Translations under genes and position numbers: made by a program
Part shown: positions 42,859 through 53,074 of the stretch, piece by piece
Layout of the letters: each line of letters begins with the position of its first letter
Numbering within the stretch: position 1 is the stretch's first letter
Source: Bradyrhizobium sp. LTSP885
GTDB lineage: Bacteria; Pseudomonadota; Alphaproteobacteria; Rhizobiales; Xanthobacteraceae
DNA: 64,000 nucleotides
Reading direction: 5' to 3'
NCBI RefSeq assembly: GCF_000938305.1
Contig: NZ_JYMT01000032.1
Span: forward strand, 1-64,000
Notes under the pieces: model-generated
The model's database searches: none
Seen by the model: only the letters and a program-made list of their open reading frames with translations
Told to the model about the DNA's origin: nothing

Positions 42859-43895
42859 TCGCTGTCACGCCGGAAGCGATCCTTCGCGTGCTCTCTGCCG
42901 GACCGGGCGTGACGCTGCAGGATGCCGGCCGTCACGGCTATCTGCGGTTTGGCGTCACTGCGGCAGGCCCGATGGATCGGTTGGCGCATGCGGCGGCAAA
43001 TCTGGCCGTCGGCAATCCTGCAGGCGCCACCGCGCTCGAAGTCTCCGTGGGTGGTGTTGAAGTGACCGCCCAGTCCGCGCCGCTCCATGTTGCCGTTGCC
43101 GGCGGCGAATTTTCACTCAGCCTCGACGGTAGGCCGCTGCCGCCTGCGATGGTTCTCAACCTGGATGAAGGCGCGGTGCTGAGAATTCGCGCCGGTGGTC
43201 GCGGCTCGTGGTGCTATCTGGCGGTGGCGGGCCGCTTCGCCGTGCCAAAAGTGCTTGGCTCGCACGCCACCCACACCCGTACCGGCTTCGGCGGCGTGAA
43301 CGGGCGGGCGGTCGTCGCCGGCGATCGCCTCGGAATCGAACCGTCGGGGTCGTCAGCGCCGTCGCCGGGCGCCATCATCGCGCCCTGGCTCGACCGCCCG
43401 ATCGATGCGGTTCGTGTGGTGCTTGGTCCTCAACAGGACTACTTCGCCGACGATCAGATCTCTGCGTTTCTGGCCGGGCCATGGACCGTCTCGGCCAAGG
43501 GCGATCGCATGGCGTGCTTTCTCGACGGACCCCAACTGACGCATGCACGCGGCTACAATATCGTTTCCGACGGGATCGCGATGGGTGCGATCCAGGTGCC
43601 GGGAGATGGCCGTCCGATCGTTCTGATGGCCGATCGTCAATCGACTGGCGGGTATCCGAAGATTGCCACCGTCATCGGTCCCGATCTTGGCCGGCTGGCG
43701 CAGGCGAGGCCGGGAACGACGTTCCGCTTCGAGGCGGTATCGATCGAGCAGGCGGTCGCCGCGCGTCGCGACGAGGCCGCGGAGCTGGCGCGCGGCATTG
43801 TCGTCGAGCCGCTGTTGCGCACGGACTTCAGTTCTGAATTCCTGCTCGGCCTCAATCTGATCGACGGCGTCGTCAGCGTCGAGCCTTCCGGATAA
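42855..43895 (+). CDS. pxpC: 5-oxoprolinase subunit C (KipA family)
   Basis: A 346-residue KipA-type protein (carboxyltransferase domain, subdomain A/B). It has VLSAGPGVTLQDAGRHGY, GVTAAGPMDRLAHAAANLAVGN, the SHATHTRTGFGG loop and the RPIVLMADRQSTGGYPKIA segment. Together with PxpB it forms the ATP-dependent half of 5-oxoprolinase. It is the last gene of the aldolase-SBP-pxpABC set. The next 280 bp hold control elements for the following ABC importer. Confidence 0.93.
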   Translation: MIAVTPEAILRVLSAGPGVTLQDAGRHGYLRFGVTAAGPMDRLAHAAANLAVGNPAGATALEVSVGGVEVTAQSAPLHVAVAGGEFSLSLDGRPLPPAMVLNLDEGAVLRIRAGGRGSWCYLAVAGRFAVPKVLGSHATHTRTGFGGVNGRAVVAGDRLGIEPSGSSAPSPGAIIAPWLDRPIDAVRVVLGPQQDYFADDQISAFLAGPWTVSAKGDRMACFLDGPQLTHARGYNIVSDGIAMGAIQVPGDGRPIVLMADRQSTGGYPKIATVIGPDLGRLAQARPGTTFRFEAVSIEQAVAARRDEAAELARGIVVEPLLRTDFSSEFLLGLNLIDGVVSVEPSG

Positions 43896-43961
43896 CGTCC
43901 CGACCGACAACATACCTTTGTCGCAGGTGTCGGTGGGCACCTCATCGGCGCCCGCAAGCCC

Positions 43962-43973
43962 ATGTGATCACAT
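43962..43973. promoter_or_regulatory. 12-bp perfect palindrome upstream of a sigma-54-type promoter
   Basis: ATGTGATCACAT is fully self-complementary and lies about 85 bp upstream of the -24 element, the usual distance for an enhancer-binding-protein site. It also resembles TGTGA-TCACA sites of the CRP/FNR and GntR types without the usual spacer. The regulator is not identifiable here. Confidence 0.4.
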
Positions 43974-44046
43974 TGAAAATGCGCCCGATCGAATTTGCCC
44001 CGTCGTTGCCGCCGCGCCAACCCGCCGCTGGCGCCGTGGACCGCGC

Positions 44047-44062
44047 TGGCATACCATTTGCA
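44047..44062 (+). promoter_or_regulatory. Sigma-54-type (-24/-12) promoter of the dipeptide-type ABC operon
   Basis: TGGCAT-ACCAT-TTGCA has GG at 44048-44049 and GC at 44060-44061 with 10 bp between, differing from TGGCAC-N5-TTGCA by one base. Transcription would start near 44073. It is nearly the same sequence as the promoter at 32598, so the two importers are likely co-regulated. Confidence 0.7.
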
Positions 44063-44177
44063 CGCAAAATAATCAGTCATCATCGATCCGACCGTCCGTT
44101 TCACCTCACTTGGCGCCGAACCCCCGGCCTCTGAAACGGACGGAATCGCCACATCAACCCGACGCTTGGAGAGTTTC

Positions 44178-45782
44178 ATGGATCGCAGGACCCTGTTGAA
44201 AGGATTGGCCGGGGTGGGCAGCCTGGCGGCGACCGGCGGTGTTTCGATGCCGGCCCTTTCCCAGAATGCTGCGGCGCGCACCTTGCGCTTCGTGCCGCAG
44301 GCCAACCTTGCGAATTTCGATCCGATCTGGGGGACCCAGTATGTCGTGCGCAACGCCGCCGCGCTGGTGTGGGACACGCTCTATGGCGTCGACGCGACGC
44401 TGCAGCCGCAGCGCCAGATGGTCGAGTCCGAGGAAGTCACCGATGACGGGCTGACCTGGACCTTTCGCCTCCGGCCGGGGCTGAAGTTCCACGATGGCGA
44501 GCCGGTACGGAGCAAGGACGTCGTCGCAAGCATCGCGCGCTGGTCGGTGCGCGATCCGATGGGGCTGATGATCAAGGCGATCCAGCAGGAACTGACCGCC
44601 GTCGACGACAAGACCTTCAAATTGGTGCTGAAGGCGCCTTATCCGAAGCTGCTCTATGCGCTCGGCAAGAACAACACGCCGATCGCCTTCATCATGCCGG
44701 AACGCATCGCGCAGACCGACCCGTTCAAGCAGATCACCGACTATGTCGGTTCGGGGCCGATGAAGTTCGCGAAGGCCGAGTGGGTCCCTGGCGCCAAGGC
44801 GGTGTTCGAGAAATTCACCGACTATGTGCCGCGGCAGGAGAAGGCGTCCTGGCTCGCCGGCGGCAAGCAGATCTTGATTGATCGCCTGGAATGGGTCGTC
44901 ATCCCGGATCCCGCCACGGCAGCGGCCGCATTGCAGAACGGCGAGGTCGATTGGTGGGAGAGCCCGATCACCGATCTCGTGCCGGTGCTCAAGAGCAACC
45001 GCAACATCAATGTCGACATCGCCGACCCGCTCGGCAACGTCGGTTCGTTCAGGATGAACCACCTCTATCCGCCCTTCAACGACGTGAGGGCGCGGCGTGC
45101 CGTGCTGATGGCGATGAGCCAGGAAGATTACATGCGGGCGTTGGTTGGGGACGACACCTCGCTCTGGAAGGAACTGCCGGGCTTCTTCACGCCGGGTACG
45201 CCGCTCTATTCGGAGGCGGGCGGCGAGATCCTCAAAGGCAAGCGCGATCTCGACGCGGCCAAGAAGCTGTTGGCCGAGAGCGGTTATTCGGGCCAGCCGG
45301 TCACCTGCCTGGTGGCGCAGGATCAACCGATCACCAAGGCGCAGGGCGACGTCACGGCGGATTTGCTAAAGAAGCTCGGCATGAATGTCGATTTCGTCGC
45401 GACCGATTGGGGCACGGTCGGCTCCCGCCGCGCCGTGAAGACGCCTCCGGGGCAGGGCGGTTGGAGTATGTTCCACACCTGGCACGCTGGCGCGGACTGC
45501 ATCAATCCCGCGCCCTACAACGCCATTCGCGCCAACGGCGACAAGGCGTGGTTCGGCTGGCCGTCGAGCGAGGCCGTGGAGAAGGATGTCGTGGCATGGT
45601 TCGACGCCAAGAATCTCGATGAAGAGAAGGCCGCGATCAATAATCTCAACAAGGCGGCACTCGATGACGTGGTCTATGCGCCGACCGGATTCTTCCTCGG
45701 CTACACAGCGTGGCGCAAGAACGTTGCCGGTGTCACGAAGGGGCCGCTGCCGTTCTTCTGGGGCGTGTCGAAGACCGCATGA
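44178..45782 (+). CDS. Family-5 (dipeptide-type) solute-binding protein
   Basis: A 534-residue periplasmic receptor with a twin-arginine signal (MDRRTLLKGLAGVGSLAATG). The mature fold shows LRFVPQANLANFDPIWGTQY, FRLRPGLKFHDGEPVRSKDV and PPFNDVRARRAVLMAM. The ATG at 44178 follows GGAGAG at 44168-44173; a TTG four codons upstream is less likely. It begins the operon receptor-DppB-DppC-DppD-DppF and resembles the orphan receptor at 22413, which may use the same channel. The substrate is probably a peptide- or amide-like compound. Confidence 0.93.
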   Translation: MDRRTLLKGLAGVGSLAATGGVSMPALSQNAAARTLRFVPQANLANFDPIWGTQYVVRNAAALVWDTLYGVDATLQPQRQMVESEEVTDDGLTWTFRLRPGLKFHDGEPVRSKDVVASIARWSVRDPMGLMIKAIQQELTAVDDKTFKLVLKAPYPKLLYALGKNNTPIAFIMPERIAQTDPFKQITDYVGSGPMKFAKAEWVPGAKAVFEKFTDYVPRQEKASWLAGGKQILIDRLEWVVIPDPATAAAALQNGEVDWWESPITDLVPVLKSNRNINVDIADPLGNVGSFRMNHLYPPFNDVRARRAVLMAMSQEDYMRALVGDDTSLWKELPGFFTPGTPLYSEAGGEILKGKRDLDAAKKLLAESGYSGQPVTCLVAQDQPITKAQGDVTADLLKKLGMNVDFVATDWGTVGSRRAVKTPPGQGGWSMFHTWHAGADCINPAPYNAIRANGDKAWFGWPSSEAVEKDVVAWFDAKNLDEEKAAINNLNKAALDDVVYAPTGFFLGYTAWRKNVAGVTKGPLPFFWGVSKTA

Positions 45783-45799
45783 CGGCACGGTAAACCGAC

Positions 45800-46741
45800 A
45801 TGGTCTCGTATATCCTGCGGCGCATTCTCTCGACGTTGCCCGTGATGGCAATCGTCGCGCTGTTCGTCTTCAGTCTGCTCTACATTGCGCCGGGCGATCC
45901 GGCGGTGGTGATCGCCGGCGATCAGGCCAGTCCCGCCGACGTTGAACGGATTCGCCAGAGCCTCGGTCTCGACCGGCCGTTCCTGGTGCAGTTTGGCTCG
46001 TGGCTCTGGCACATCCTTCATGGCGACCTCGGCACCTCGATCTTTACCAGCCTGCCGGTCTCGAAATTGATCGCGCAGCGCATCGAGCCGACGCTCTCGC
46101 TGATGGTGCTCACGCTGCTGCTGACAATCCTTATCGCGGTCCCGCTCGGGGTGGTGGCGGCGTGGAAAGCGGGCAGCTGGATCGATCGCACCATCATGGC
46201 GTTCGCCGTGTTCGGCTTCTCGCTTCCCGTCTTCGTGGTCGGATACATGCTGGCCTACGTGTTCGCGCTCAAGTTCGAGTGGCTTCCCGTGCAGGGCTAC
46301 ACGCCGCTGGCCGAGGGTTTCTGGCCGTGGCTGCAGAATCTGATCCTGCCGTCGGTCGCGCTCGGCTGCGTCTACATCGCGCTGATCGCGCGCATTACCC
46401 GGGCCTCGATGCTTGAAGTGCTGCAGCAGGATTACATCCGCACCGCCCGCGCCAAGGGCCTTGGCATGCCCAGCATCCTGTTCGTTCATGCGCTGAAGAA
46501 CGCCGCCGTCCCGATTGTGACGGTGATTGGTATCGGCATTGCCCTGCTGATCGGCGGCGCGGTCGTGACCGAAAGCGTGTTCGCGATCCCGGGCCTTGGC
46601 CGACTGACGATCGACGCGATCCTGCGCCGCGACTATCCGGTCATCCAGGGCATCGTGCTGCTGTTCAGCTTCCTCTACGTGATCGTCAATCTGATGGTTG
46701 ACGTCATTTACACACTGGTCGACCCGAGGATCCGCTATTGA
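45800..46741 (+). CDS. Dipeptide-type ABC permease (DppB-like)
   Basis: A 313-residue inner-membrane permease. The N-terminus MVSYILRRILSTLPVMAIVA, the segment LLYIAPGDPAVV, and the coupling loop RTARAKGLGMPSILFVHALKNA are standard for DppB/OppB. It lies 17 bp after the receptor gene, and the DppC-like gene overlaps its stop by 4 bp. Unlike its counterpart at 34284 it lacks an expanded loop and is of normal length. Confidence 0.94.
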   Translation: MVSYILRRILSTLPVMAIVALFVFSLLYIAPGDPAVVIAGDQASPADVERIRQSLGLDRPFLVQFGSWLWHILHGDLGTSIFTSLPVSKLIAQRIEPTLSLMVLTLLLTILIAVPLGVVAAWKAGSWIDRTIMAFAVFGFSLPVFVVGYMLAYVFALKFEWLPVQGYTPLAEGFWPWLQNLILPSVALGCVYIALIARITRASMLEVLQQDYIRTARAKGLGMPSILFVHALKNAAVPIVTVIGIGIALLIGGAVVTESVFAIPGLGRLTIDAILRRDYPVIQGIVLLFSFLYVIVNLMVDVIYTLVDPRIRY

Positions 46742-47661
46742 CCGTATCGAGCATCAGCACCGCAGCCCTGCCGCCCGGCCTCGTGATCGCACCGCAGCTG
46801 CCTGATCTGCTGCAGCCGGTGAAAATCCGCCACGGCGTATCAGGCTTTCTCCGCAGCCATCCGACCGTTGCGATCGGTGGCGCATTGCTGCTCTGCCTGG
46901 TATTGATCGCGATCTTCGCGCCCTATCTCGGGACCGTCGACCCGACGGCGCTTGCGCCTGCCAAGCGGACACGCGCGCCTTCCGCGGACTTCTGGTTCGG
47001 CAGCGACATGCTGGGCCGCGACATCTATTCACGCGTGCTTTACGGGGCGCGGGTCTCGCTCACCGTTGGCCTTTCGGTGGCAATCCTGGCCTCGCTCGCA
47101 GGTCTTGCCATCGGCCTCGTCTCGGGCTTCGTGCGGTGGGCAGACGGCATCCTGATGCGATTCATCGACGGGTTGATGTCGATACCGCCGATCCTGCTCG
47201 CGGTTGCGCTGATGGCCTTGACGCGCGGCAGCGTCGGCAACGTCATCCTGGCCATCACCGTCGCCGAGATCCCGCGCGTTACGCGCCTCGTGCGCAGCGT
47301 GGTGCTGTCGCTGCGCGAGCAGCCTTATGTGGACGCCGCCGTCGCCTCCGGAACGCGAACGCCGATGATCATCGTGCGTCACATCCTGCCCAATACGCTG
47401 GCGCCGATGCTGGTCCAGGCCACCTATATCTGCGCCAGTGCCATGATCGTGGAGTCCATTCTCTCCTTCATCGGCGCGGGTACGCCGCCGACCATTCCAT
47501 CCTGGGGCAACATCATGGCCGAGGGCAGGGCACTGTGGCAGGTCAAGCCTTACATCGTGTTCTTTCCTTCCGCGTTCCTGTCTGTCACCGTGCTCGCCGT
47601 CAACCTGCTCGGCGACGGTCTTCGTGATGCGCTCGATCCGCGCATGGCCAAGAGCCTGTAG
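46738..47661 (+). CDS. Dipeptide-type ABC permease (DppC-like)
   Basis: A 307-residue inner-membrane permease with the DppC features: a cytosolic N-terminal segment of about 45 residues, a first helix ([20 protein letters not shown]), [20 protein letters not shown], and the coupling loop [21 protein letters not shown]. It appears to start at TTG 46738 in a TTGA overlap with the previous stop; no better start is in frame nearby. It ends [16 protein letters not shown] like its relatives. Confidence 0.91.
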   Translation: MTVSSISTAALPPGLVIAPQLPDLLQPVKIRHGVSGFLRSHPTVAIGGALLLCLVLIAIFAPYLGTVDPTALAPAKRTRAPSADFWFGSDMLGRDIYSRVLYGARVSLTVGLSVAILASLAGLAIGLVSGFVRWADGILMRFIDGLMSIPPILLAVALMALTRGSVGNVILAITVAEIPRVTRLVRSVVLSLREQPYVDAAVASGTRTPMIIVRHILPNTLAPMLVQATYICASAMIVESILSFIGAGTPPTIPSWGNIMAEGRALWQVKPYIVFFPSAFLSVTVLAVNLLGDGLRDALDPRMAKSL

Positions 47662-47694
47662 AGAGCCTGTAGGCCAGGCGAGGGTTTTGATCCA

Positions 47695-48680
<986 letters not shown>

Positions 48681-48684
<4 letters not shown>

Positions 48685-49679
48685 GCGTCCCGCTGCTCCA
48701 GGTCAACGACCTCAAGAAGCACTTCCCGGTTCGCGGCGGCCTGTTCGGCCGCCGCTCCGGTTTGGTCCACGCCGTGGATGGCGTGTCCTTTGAGGTCGAA
48801 CGTGGCGAGACCCTGTCGCTTGTCGGTGAATCCGGCTGCGGAAAGTCGACGGTCGGCCGGGCCATCCTGCGTCTGTTCGACATCACCGCCGGCCAGGTGG
48901 TGCTTGATGGCCAGCGAATCGACGATGCTTCACCTGCCGGGCTGCGTGTCATGCGCCGCCGCGTGCAGGTGGTGTTCCAGGATCCGTTCTCCAGTCTCAA
49001 TCCGCGGATGCGCGTGCGCGATATCCTGGCCGAGCCGATCCGCAATTTTGGACTTGCCAAATCCTCTGCCGACCTCGAGGCGCGCGTTGTCGCGCTGATG
49101 GACACCGTGCGCCTGCCGCGCGACGCGCTGAACCGGCGGCCGCACGAATTCTCCGGCGGTCAGCGCCAGCGCATCGGGATCGCCCGCGCGCTTGCGGCGG
49201 AGCCCGACCTGATCGTTTGTGACGAGGCGGTGTCGGCGCTCGACGTCTCGGTCAAGGCCCAGATCGTCAATTTGCTGCAGGATCTGCAGCAGCAATTCGG
49301 TCTTGCGCTGCTCTTCATCAGCCATGACCTGGCTATCGTCGAACACATGACGCACCGGGTCGCCGTGATGTATCTCGGCAAGATCGTCGAGATGGCGCCG
49401 AGGCAGCAAATCTTCACCGCGCCGGGGCATCCCTACACCAAGGCCTTGCTCTCGGCCGTGCCGGTGCCGGAGCCTGGCGCTATCAGAAACCCGATCATCC
49501 TGAAGGGTGATGTGCCGAGCCCGATCAACCCACCGAGCGGCTGCCGTTTCAACACCAGGTGTCCATTCGTGTTCGATCGTTGCAGAGCAGAGGAGCCGGA
49601 GCTTCGGTTGGCCGGAGACAATCAGTGGGTAGCGTGTCATCTCGAAACCCTTCCGGAGGCATCGGCCTCCGCCGGGTAA
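48681..49679 (+). CDS. Dipeptide-type ABC ATPase (DppF-like)
   Basis: A 332-residue ATPase: [20 protein letters not shown] at the start, Walker [15 protein letters not shown]-loop [15 protein letters not shown], signature [15 protein letters not shown] and Walker [14 protein letters not shown]. The Walker B region has DEAV in place of the usual DEPT or DEPV, a variant common in DppF. The Cys-rich tail ([16 protein letters not shown]) is present. The start overlaps the stop of the DppD-like gene. It ends the five-gene sigma-54-linked operon and is convergent with the histidine kinase. Confidence 0.94.
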
Positions 49680-49712
49680 TAAAAGTCGGCGTTGCGATGC
49701 GAGCGGGTGAGC

Positions 49713-51128
49713 TCAGTCGTCCACGGCGTCCGCAGGAAAATTGAGTGTGACAGTCAGGCCGCGACCGTCGATGCCTTCCGTTAGCGTTATCGTGCCGGCA
49801 CTTTGCTCCACCAAGGCGCGGACGATGGAGAGCCCGAGCCCGGAGCCGGGAGGACGGGTGGCCGCAGGTATGCGGTAAAAGCGATCGAATACTCGCTCGC
49901 GGTACTCTCGCGCAATGCCCGGGCCGTTGTCTGCGATCTTCACGCCATACTGGCCAGGGCTAGCGACGACACCGACAATCACGCTACCACCCTCGCGATT
50001 GTACCTGATCGCGTTGTCGATCAGGTTGGTCAGAATGTCGTGCAGCGCCGATGGATCTGCGTGGAGCGGTGCATTGTCGATCTCGCAGTCAAACGCCAGC
50101 TCGACATTCTTCGCGGCCGCGAAGGGCGCCATGGTGACGATGGCCTCGCTTGTGCTCGCGACGAGATCGGTGGAAGGCGTATCCTCAGTTGGCGTGGCAA
50201 CCGCAGCCTGCTCCACCCGCGCCATCACGATGAGCTGGGCGACCAGCCGATCCAGATGTTTGGTCGATCTCTCGATCTCGGCGATGGTCTCGACATTGGT
50301 TGGCAGTTGGCTGGTGTCGCGTTGCAGCAGCGCCAGATGGACGCGCAGTGAAGCGAGCGGCGTCTTCATCTGGTGCGAAGCATCGGCGATGAAGTCCCGG
50401 ATCACCTCGATCGCGACCTCGAGACGGGCGAACAGCTCGTTCATCGCCCGCACCGGCGGATGTGCTTCGATCGGGATGCGTTCGAGCTCGAGCCGGTCCA
50501 GGCTTGCTCCCGTTCCCAATTGCCGCGTATCGATCTCGCGTCCAAGATCGACCAGCGGCGAAAGCGCCCGCCGGACAGCAAACCAGACCAGGATGGCGGC
50601 GGTGGCGATGATGGCGACTTCCAGCGCCGCCAGCGCGAGCAGGAGCTGACGCTGCACTGCCGTTCGTCCGTTCATGGTCTCCGCGACCTCGATCAGGACC
50701 GGGTGCGGTTTGCCGTAAGCCGCTTGGGTCATCGCCGCGACGCGGACCGCAACTCCCCGATAGAGGGAATCGAAATGCTTGACGCTCCCGACCGGGATCG
50801 CGGCGGCGTCGGAACGTGGCAGATCCTGATAGCCCGTGATGAGCACCTCGCCGTGGGATACACTATAATAGACGCTGTCGTTAGCTCTGCTCTCGAGCAT
50901 CCCAAGCGCGACCTGAGGCAGGTCGACCGTGATTTCTCCGTCTTCGACGGCGACCTTTTCAGCGATCGCCTTCACCGAGCCGTCGAGAACGCGATCATAG
51001 GCGCTTTCGATCGTTTTGCTGATCAGCAGCAAACCGGCGAGCCCAAACGCAACGGCGAGCGCGCTGGTTGGAACCAGCAGATTGAGAAGCAGCGCGCGGC
51101 GTAGTGAAGGGACTCGCTTTGCGGTCAC
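49713..51128 (-). CDS. TctE-like sensor histidine kinase
   Basis: A 471-residue inner-membrane sensor kinase. An N-terminal helix (LLNLLVPTSALAVAFGLAGLL) and a second one near residues 160-185 flank a periplasmic domain. Then come a HAMP-like linker, the phospho-acceptor H252 in DASHQMKTPLAS, the N-box LTNLIDNAIRYN, the DNGPGI motif and GSGLGLSIV. The architecture and the N-terminal sensor domain match the TctE group that controls tricarboxylate transport. Its start overlaps the response-regulator gene by 4 bp. Neighbouring transporters, aconitase and isocitrate dehydrogenase suggest citrate or a related acid as signal. Confidence 0.9.
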   Translation of the reverse strand: MTAKRVPSLRRALLLNLLVPTSALAVAFGLAGLLLISKTIESAYDRVLDGSVKAIAEKVAVEDGEITVDLPQVALGMLESRANDSVYYSVSHGEVLITGYQDLPRSDAAAIPVGSVKHFDSLYRGVAVRVAAMTQAAYGKPHPVLIEVAETMNGRTAVQRQLLLALAALEVAIIATAAILVWFAVRRALSPLVDLGREIDTRQLGTGASLDRLELERIPIEAHPPVRAMNELFARLEVAIEVIRDFIADASHQMKTPLASLRVHLALLQRDTSQLPTNVETIAEIERSTKHLDRLVAQLIVMARVEQAAVATPTEDTPSTDLVASTSEAIVTMAPFAAAKNVELAFDCEIDNAPLHADPSALHDILTNLIDNAIRYNREGGSVIVGVVASPGQYGVKIADNGPGIAREYRERVFDRFYRIPAATRPPGSGLGLSIVRALVEQSAGTITLTEGIDGRGLTVTLNFPADAVDD

Positions 51129-51790
51129 TTGTTCTCCATCAGATAGCCAAGGCCCCGTATCGTCTTGATTGTGGGTCCCCTGGGTCCGAGTTTATGCCTG
51201 AGCCGCCCGATATAGAGTTCGATGGCGTTCGGCGCGACCGCTTCGTCGAAGCCGAAGATTTCCGAGATCAGCCGCTCCTTGCGCACCAGCCGGCCGGCAT
51301 GTGACATCAGGATCTCGAGAACGGTGACTTCGCGGCGGCGCAGCAACAATGGCTGGTCGTCGATGATGGCCGTTGCGGAAGAGGTGTCCAGCAACAAGGA
51401 TCCGCATCGCAAGATCGGATCGAGGCGGCCTTTGCCGCGCCGCACCAAAGCCTTGACCCTCGCCTCGAATTCATCCAGGTCGAACGGCTTTGTAAGGTAA
51501 TCATCGGCTCCAAGGTTGAGACATTTGACCTTGTCCCTCACGTCGCTGAGCGCTGTGAGGATGAGGATCGGTACCTCGCAGCCATTGCTGCGCAGCCTGC
51601 GAAGCACCTCCTGGCCCGGCAGGTCCGGCAGACCGAGATCGAGCACGATCAGCGAGTAGGCTTCGGATGGGACGATCCCGATTGCGTCCGATCCGCTCGT
51701 CTCGTGGTCGACGGCGATGCCCGACGGTGCCAACGCCTTCCTGAGGCCTTCGACCAGCGACGTGTCATCCTCAACGACCAGGATACGCAA
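51125..51790 (-). CDS. OmpR-family response regulator (TctD-like)
   Basis: A 221-residue response regulator. The receiver domain has acidic residues E7, D8 and D9, phospho-acceptor D51 in LIVLDLGLPD, and the conserved T79 and K101 (ADDYLTKPFD). The C-terminal winged helix ends with AVAPNAIELYIGRLRHKLG and IKTIRGLGYLM. It is coupled to the kinase gene by a 4-bp overlap. It should bind the tandem TGACAG repeats before the two transporter genes, since OmpR-type regulators bind direct repeats with about 11-bp period. A 58-bp gap to the divergent receptor gene holds its promoter. Confidence 0.92.
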   Translation of the reverse strand: MRILVVEDDTSLVEGLRKALAPSGIAVDHETSGSDAIGIVPSEAYSLIVLDLGLPDLPGQEVLRRLRSNGCEVPILILTALSDVRDKVKCLNLGADDYLTKPFDLDEFEARVKALVRRGKGRLDPILRCGSLLLDTSSATAIIDDQPLLLRRREVTVLEILMSHAGRLVRKERLISEIFGFDEAVAPNAIELYIGRLRHKLGPRGPTIKTIRGLGYLMENK

Positions 51791-51848
51791 GACGATGAAC
51801 CTCGAGTCAGGGCCGCGGGCGTTGCCAAACGCGGCAATGTAAGTTCAG

Positions 51849-52976
51849 ATGCTCCACGAGGTCAAAAGATTGCGTATCGTCCATGCGAACTTGTCGCCAC
51901 GCTTGCCGGCGTACCATCGAGCCGCCGGCCTGTGTGGGCTTGTATTGTATCTTCTGTTCGGCGCTACCGCGCCTCGCGCCGAAACCCTGGTCGACGGCAA
52001 CGCCAACGCCGGTCGCCCGCAGGTTCATCTTGCAGTGCACGGTACGACCGACAGGTCCGAAGTCGCCGATCTCCTGACCGAATTCATGAATCGGAACCCT
52101 GACGTTCTGGTTCAGTATTCAAAGGTGTTGTCGACGGACCTGTTCGACGATGCAGTGAAGCATTCCGGGACAAAGGGCACGGCCGATGTGATCTGGAGTT
52201 CGTCCATGGACCTCCAGATCAAGCTTGCCAATGATGGGTACGCGGCTGAATATCGCTCGCCTGAAGCCGACGGGATTTTCGACTGGGCGCGTTGGAAAGA
52301 TCGCGCTTACGGCGTCACCGCCGAACCGGTGGTGATCGTCTACAACAAGCGCCTGCTGCAGGGCGGTCTGGTGCCGAAAGACCATGCCGACCTGCTACGC
52401 CTGCTGACGGATCACCTGGCGGTGTTCCGCGGCAAGATCGCGACCTACGATCCCGAACTGAGCGGCACCGGTCTGCTGTTCATCACCCAGGACGTGCGCG
52501 TCACGACCCAGACCTGGAAGCTGGTGGCGGCGATGGGACAGGCAGGGGTCAAGCTTTATGCCTCGTCGGACCCGATGATCAACCGCGTCAGTAGCGGCGA
52601 GCTGCTGCTGGCATACAATGTGCTGGGTTCCTACGCGCTGGAGCGCGCCAAGCACGATCCAGATCTCGGCGTCGTCTTTCCGAGCGATTACATGCTGTTG
52701 CTGTCGCGGATCGCACTGATTCCGCAGTCGGCGCCGCAACCGGAACTGGCCCGTCGCTTCGTCGATTTCTTGCTGTCACGCGGTGGCCAGACCGCGTTGG
52801 CCGGGCATTCCCTGGGATCCGTTCGTGACGATATGAAGCCGGCCATTCCCGGCTATGTCGATGCGGCCAAGGCGCTGCGGCCGATCGCGTTGAGCATCGA
52901 CCTGATGACCTATCTTGATCAGGCCAAGCGTCAGCGATTCCTGAAGGACTGGAGAGAGTCCCTTCAGGCGCGCTGA
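51849..52976 (+). CDS. Periplasmic ABC-type solute-binding protein without a permease
   Basis: A 375-residue extracellular solute-binding protein of the iron/thiamine (AfuA-like) fold: after a hydrophobic signal (AAGLCGLVLYLLFGATAPRA), it has VHLAVHGTTDRSEVADLLTE, VIWSSSMDLQIKLANDGYAAEY and AEPVVIVYNKRLL. No permease or ATPase gene is adjacent. It is divergent from the TctDE-like pair, an arrangement in which the receptor often serves as ligand sensor for the kinase rather than for uptake (inference). The start codon is in-frame with an upstream charged stretch; a start further in (near MLHEVKRLR or the later ATG-less region) is possible but unresolved. Confidence 0.85.
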   Translation: MLHEVKRLRIVHANLSPRLPAYHRAAGLCGLVLYLLFGATAPRAETLVDGNANAGRPQVHLAVHGTTDRSEVADLLTEFMNRNPDVLVQYSKVLSTDLFDDAVKHSGTKGTADVIWSSSMDLQIKLANDGYAAEYRSPEADGIFDWARWKDRAYGVTAEPVVIVYNKRLLQGGLVPKDHADLLRLLTDHLAVFRGKIATYDPELSGTGLLFITQDVRVTTQTWKLVAAMGQAGVKLYASSDPMINRVSSGELLLAYNVLGSYALERAKHDPDLGVVFPSDYMLLLSRIALIPQSAPQPELARRFVDFLLSRGGQTALAGHSLGSVRDDMKPAIPGYVDAAKALRPIALSIDLMTYLDQAKRQRFLKDWRESLQAR

Positions 52977-52995
52977 ACGCCGCAAGCGAAGCGGA

Positions 52996-53012
52996 TGACA
53001 GCTTGTTGACAG
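52996..53012 (+). promoter_or_regulatory. Tandem TGACAG repeat before the MFS gene
   Basis: TGACAG (52996-53001) and TGACAG (53007-53012) are direct repeats with an 11-bp period, followed by GTTA and a CTATCCT -10-like stretch at 53022-53028. The block TGACAGCTTGTTGACAGGTT differs by one base from that at 54437. An OmpR-type response-regulator box is the best reading. Confidence 0.62.
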
Positions 53013-53074
53013 GTTAGGCGGCTATCCTCTTGCCAAAATCAAGCAAGAACAACTTCCCGGGAGGAACATTGATC

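Larger units (their letters stand above)
43896..44177. other. Intergenic region carrying control sites of the importer at 44178
   Basis: This 282-bp gap has no credible gene. It contains AGGTG/CACCT arms around 43926-43943, a perfect 12-bp palindrome at 43962-43973 and a sigma-54-type promoter at 44047-44062. The leader from about 44074 to 44177 would be about 100 nt and includes an inverted repeat (CCGTCCGTTTC near 44091, GAAACGGACGG near 44136) that could form a hairpin. Confidence 0.55.
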
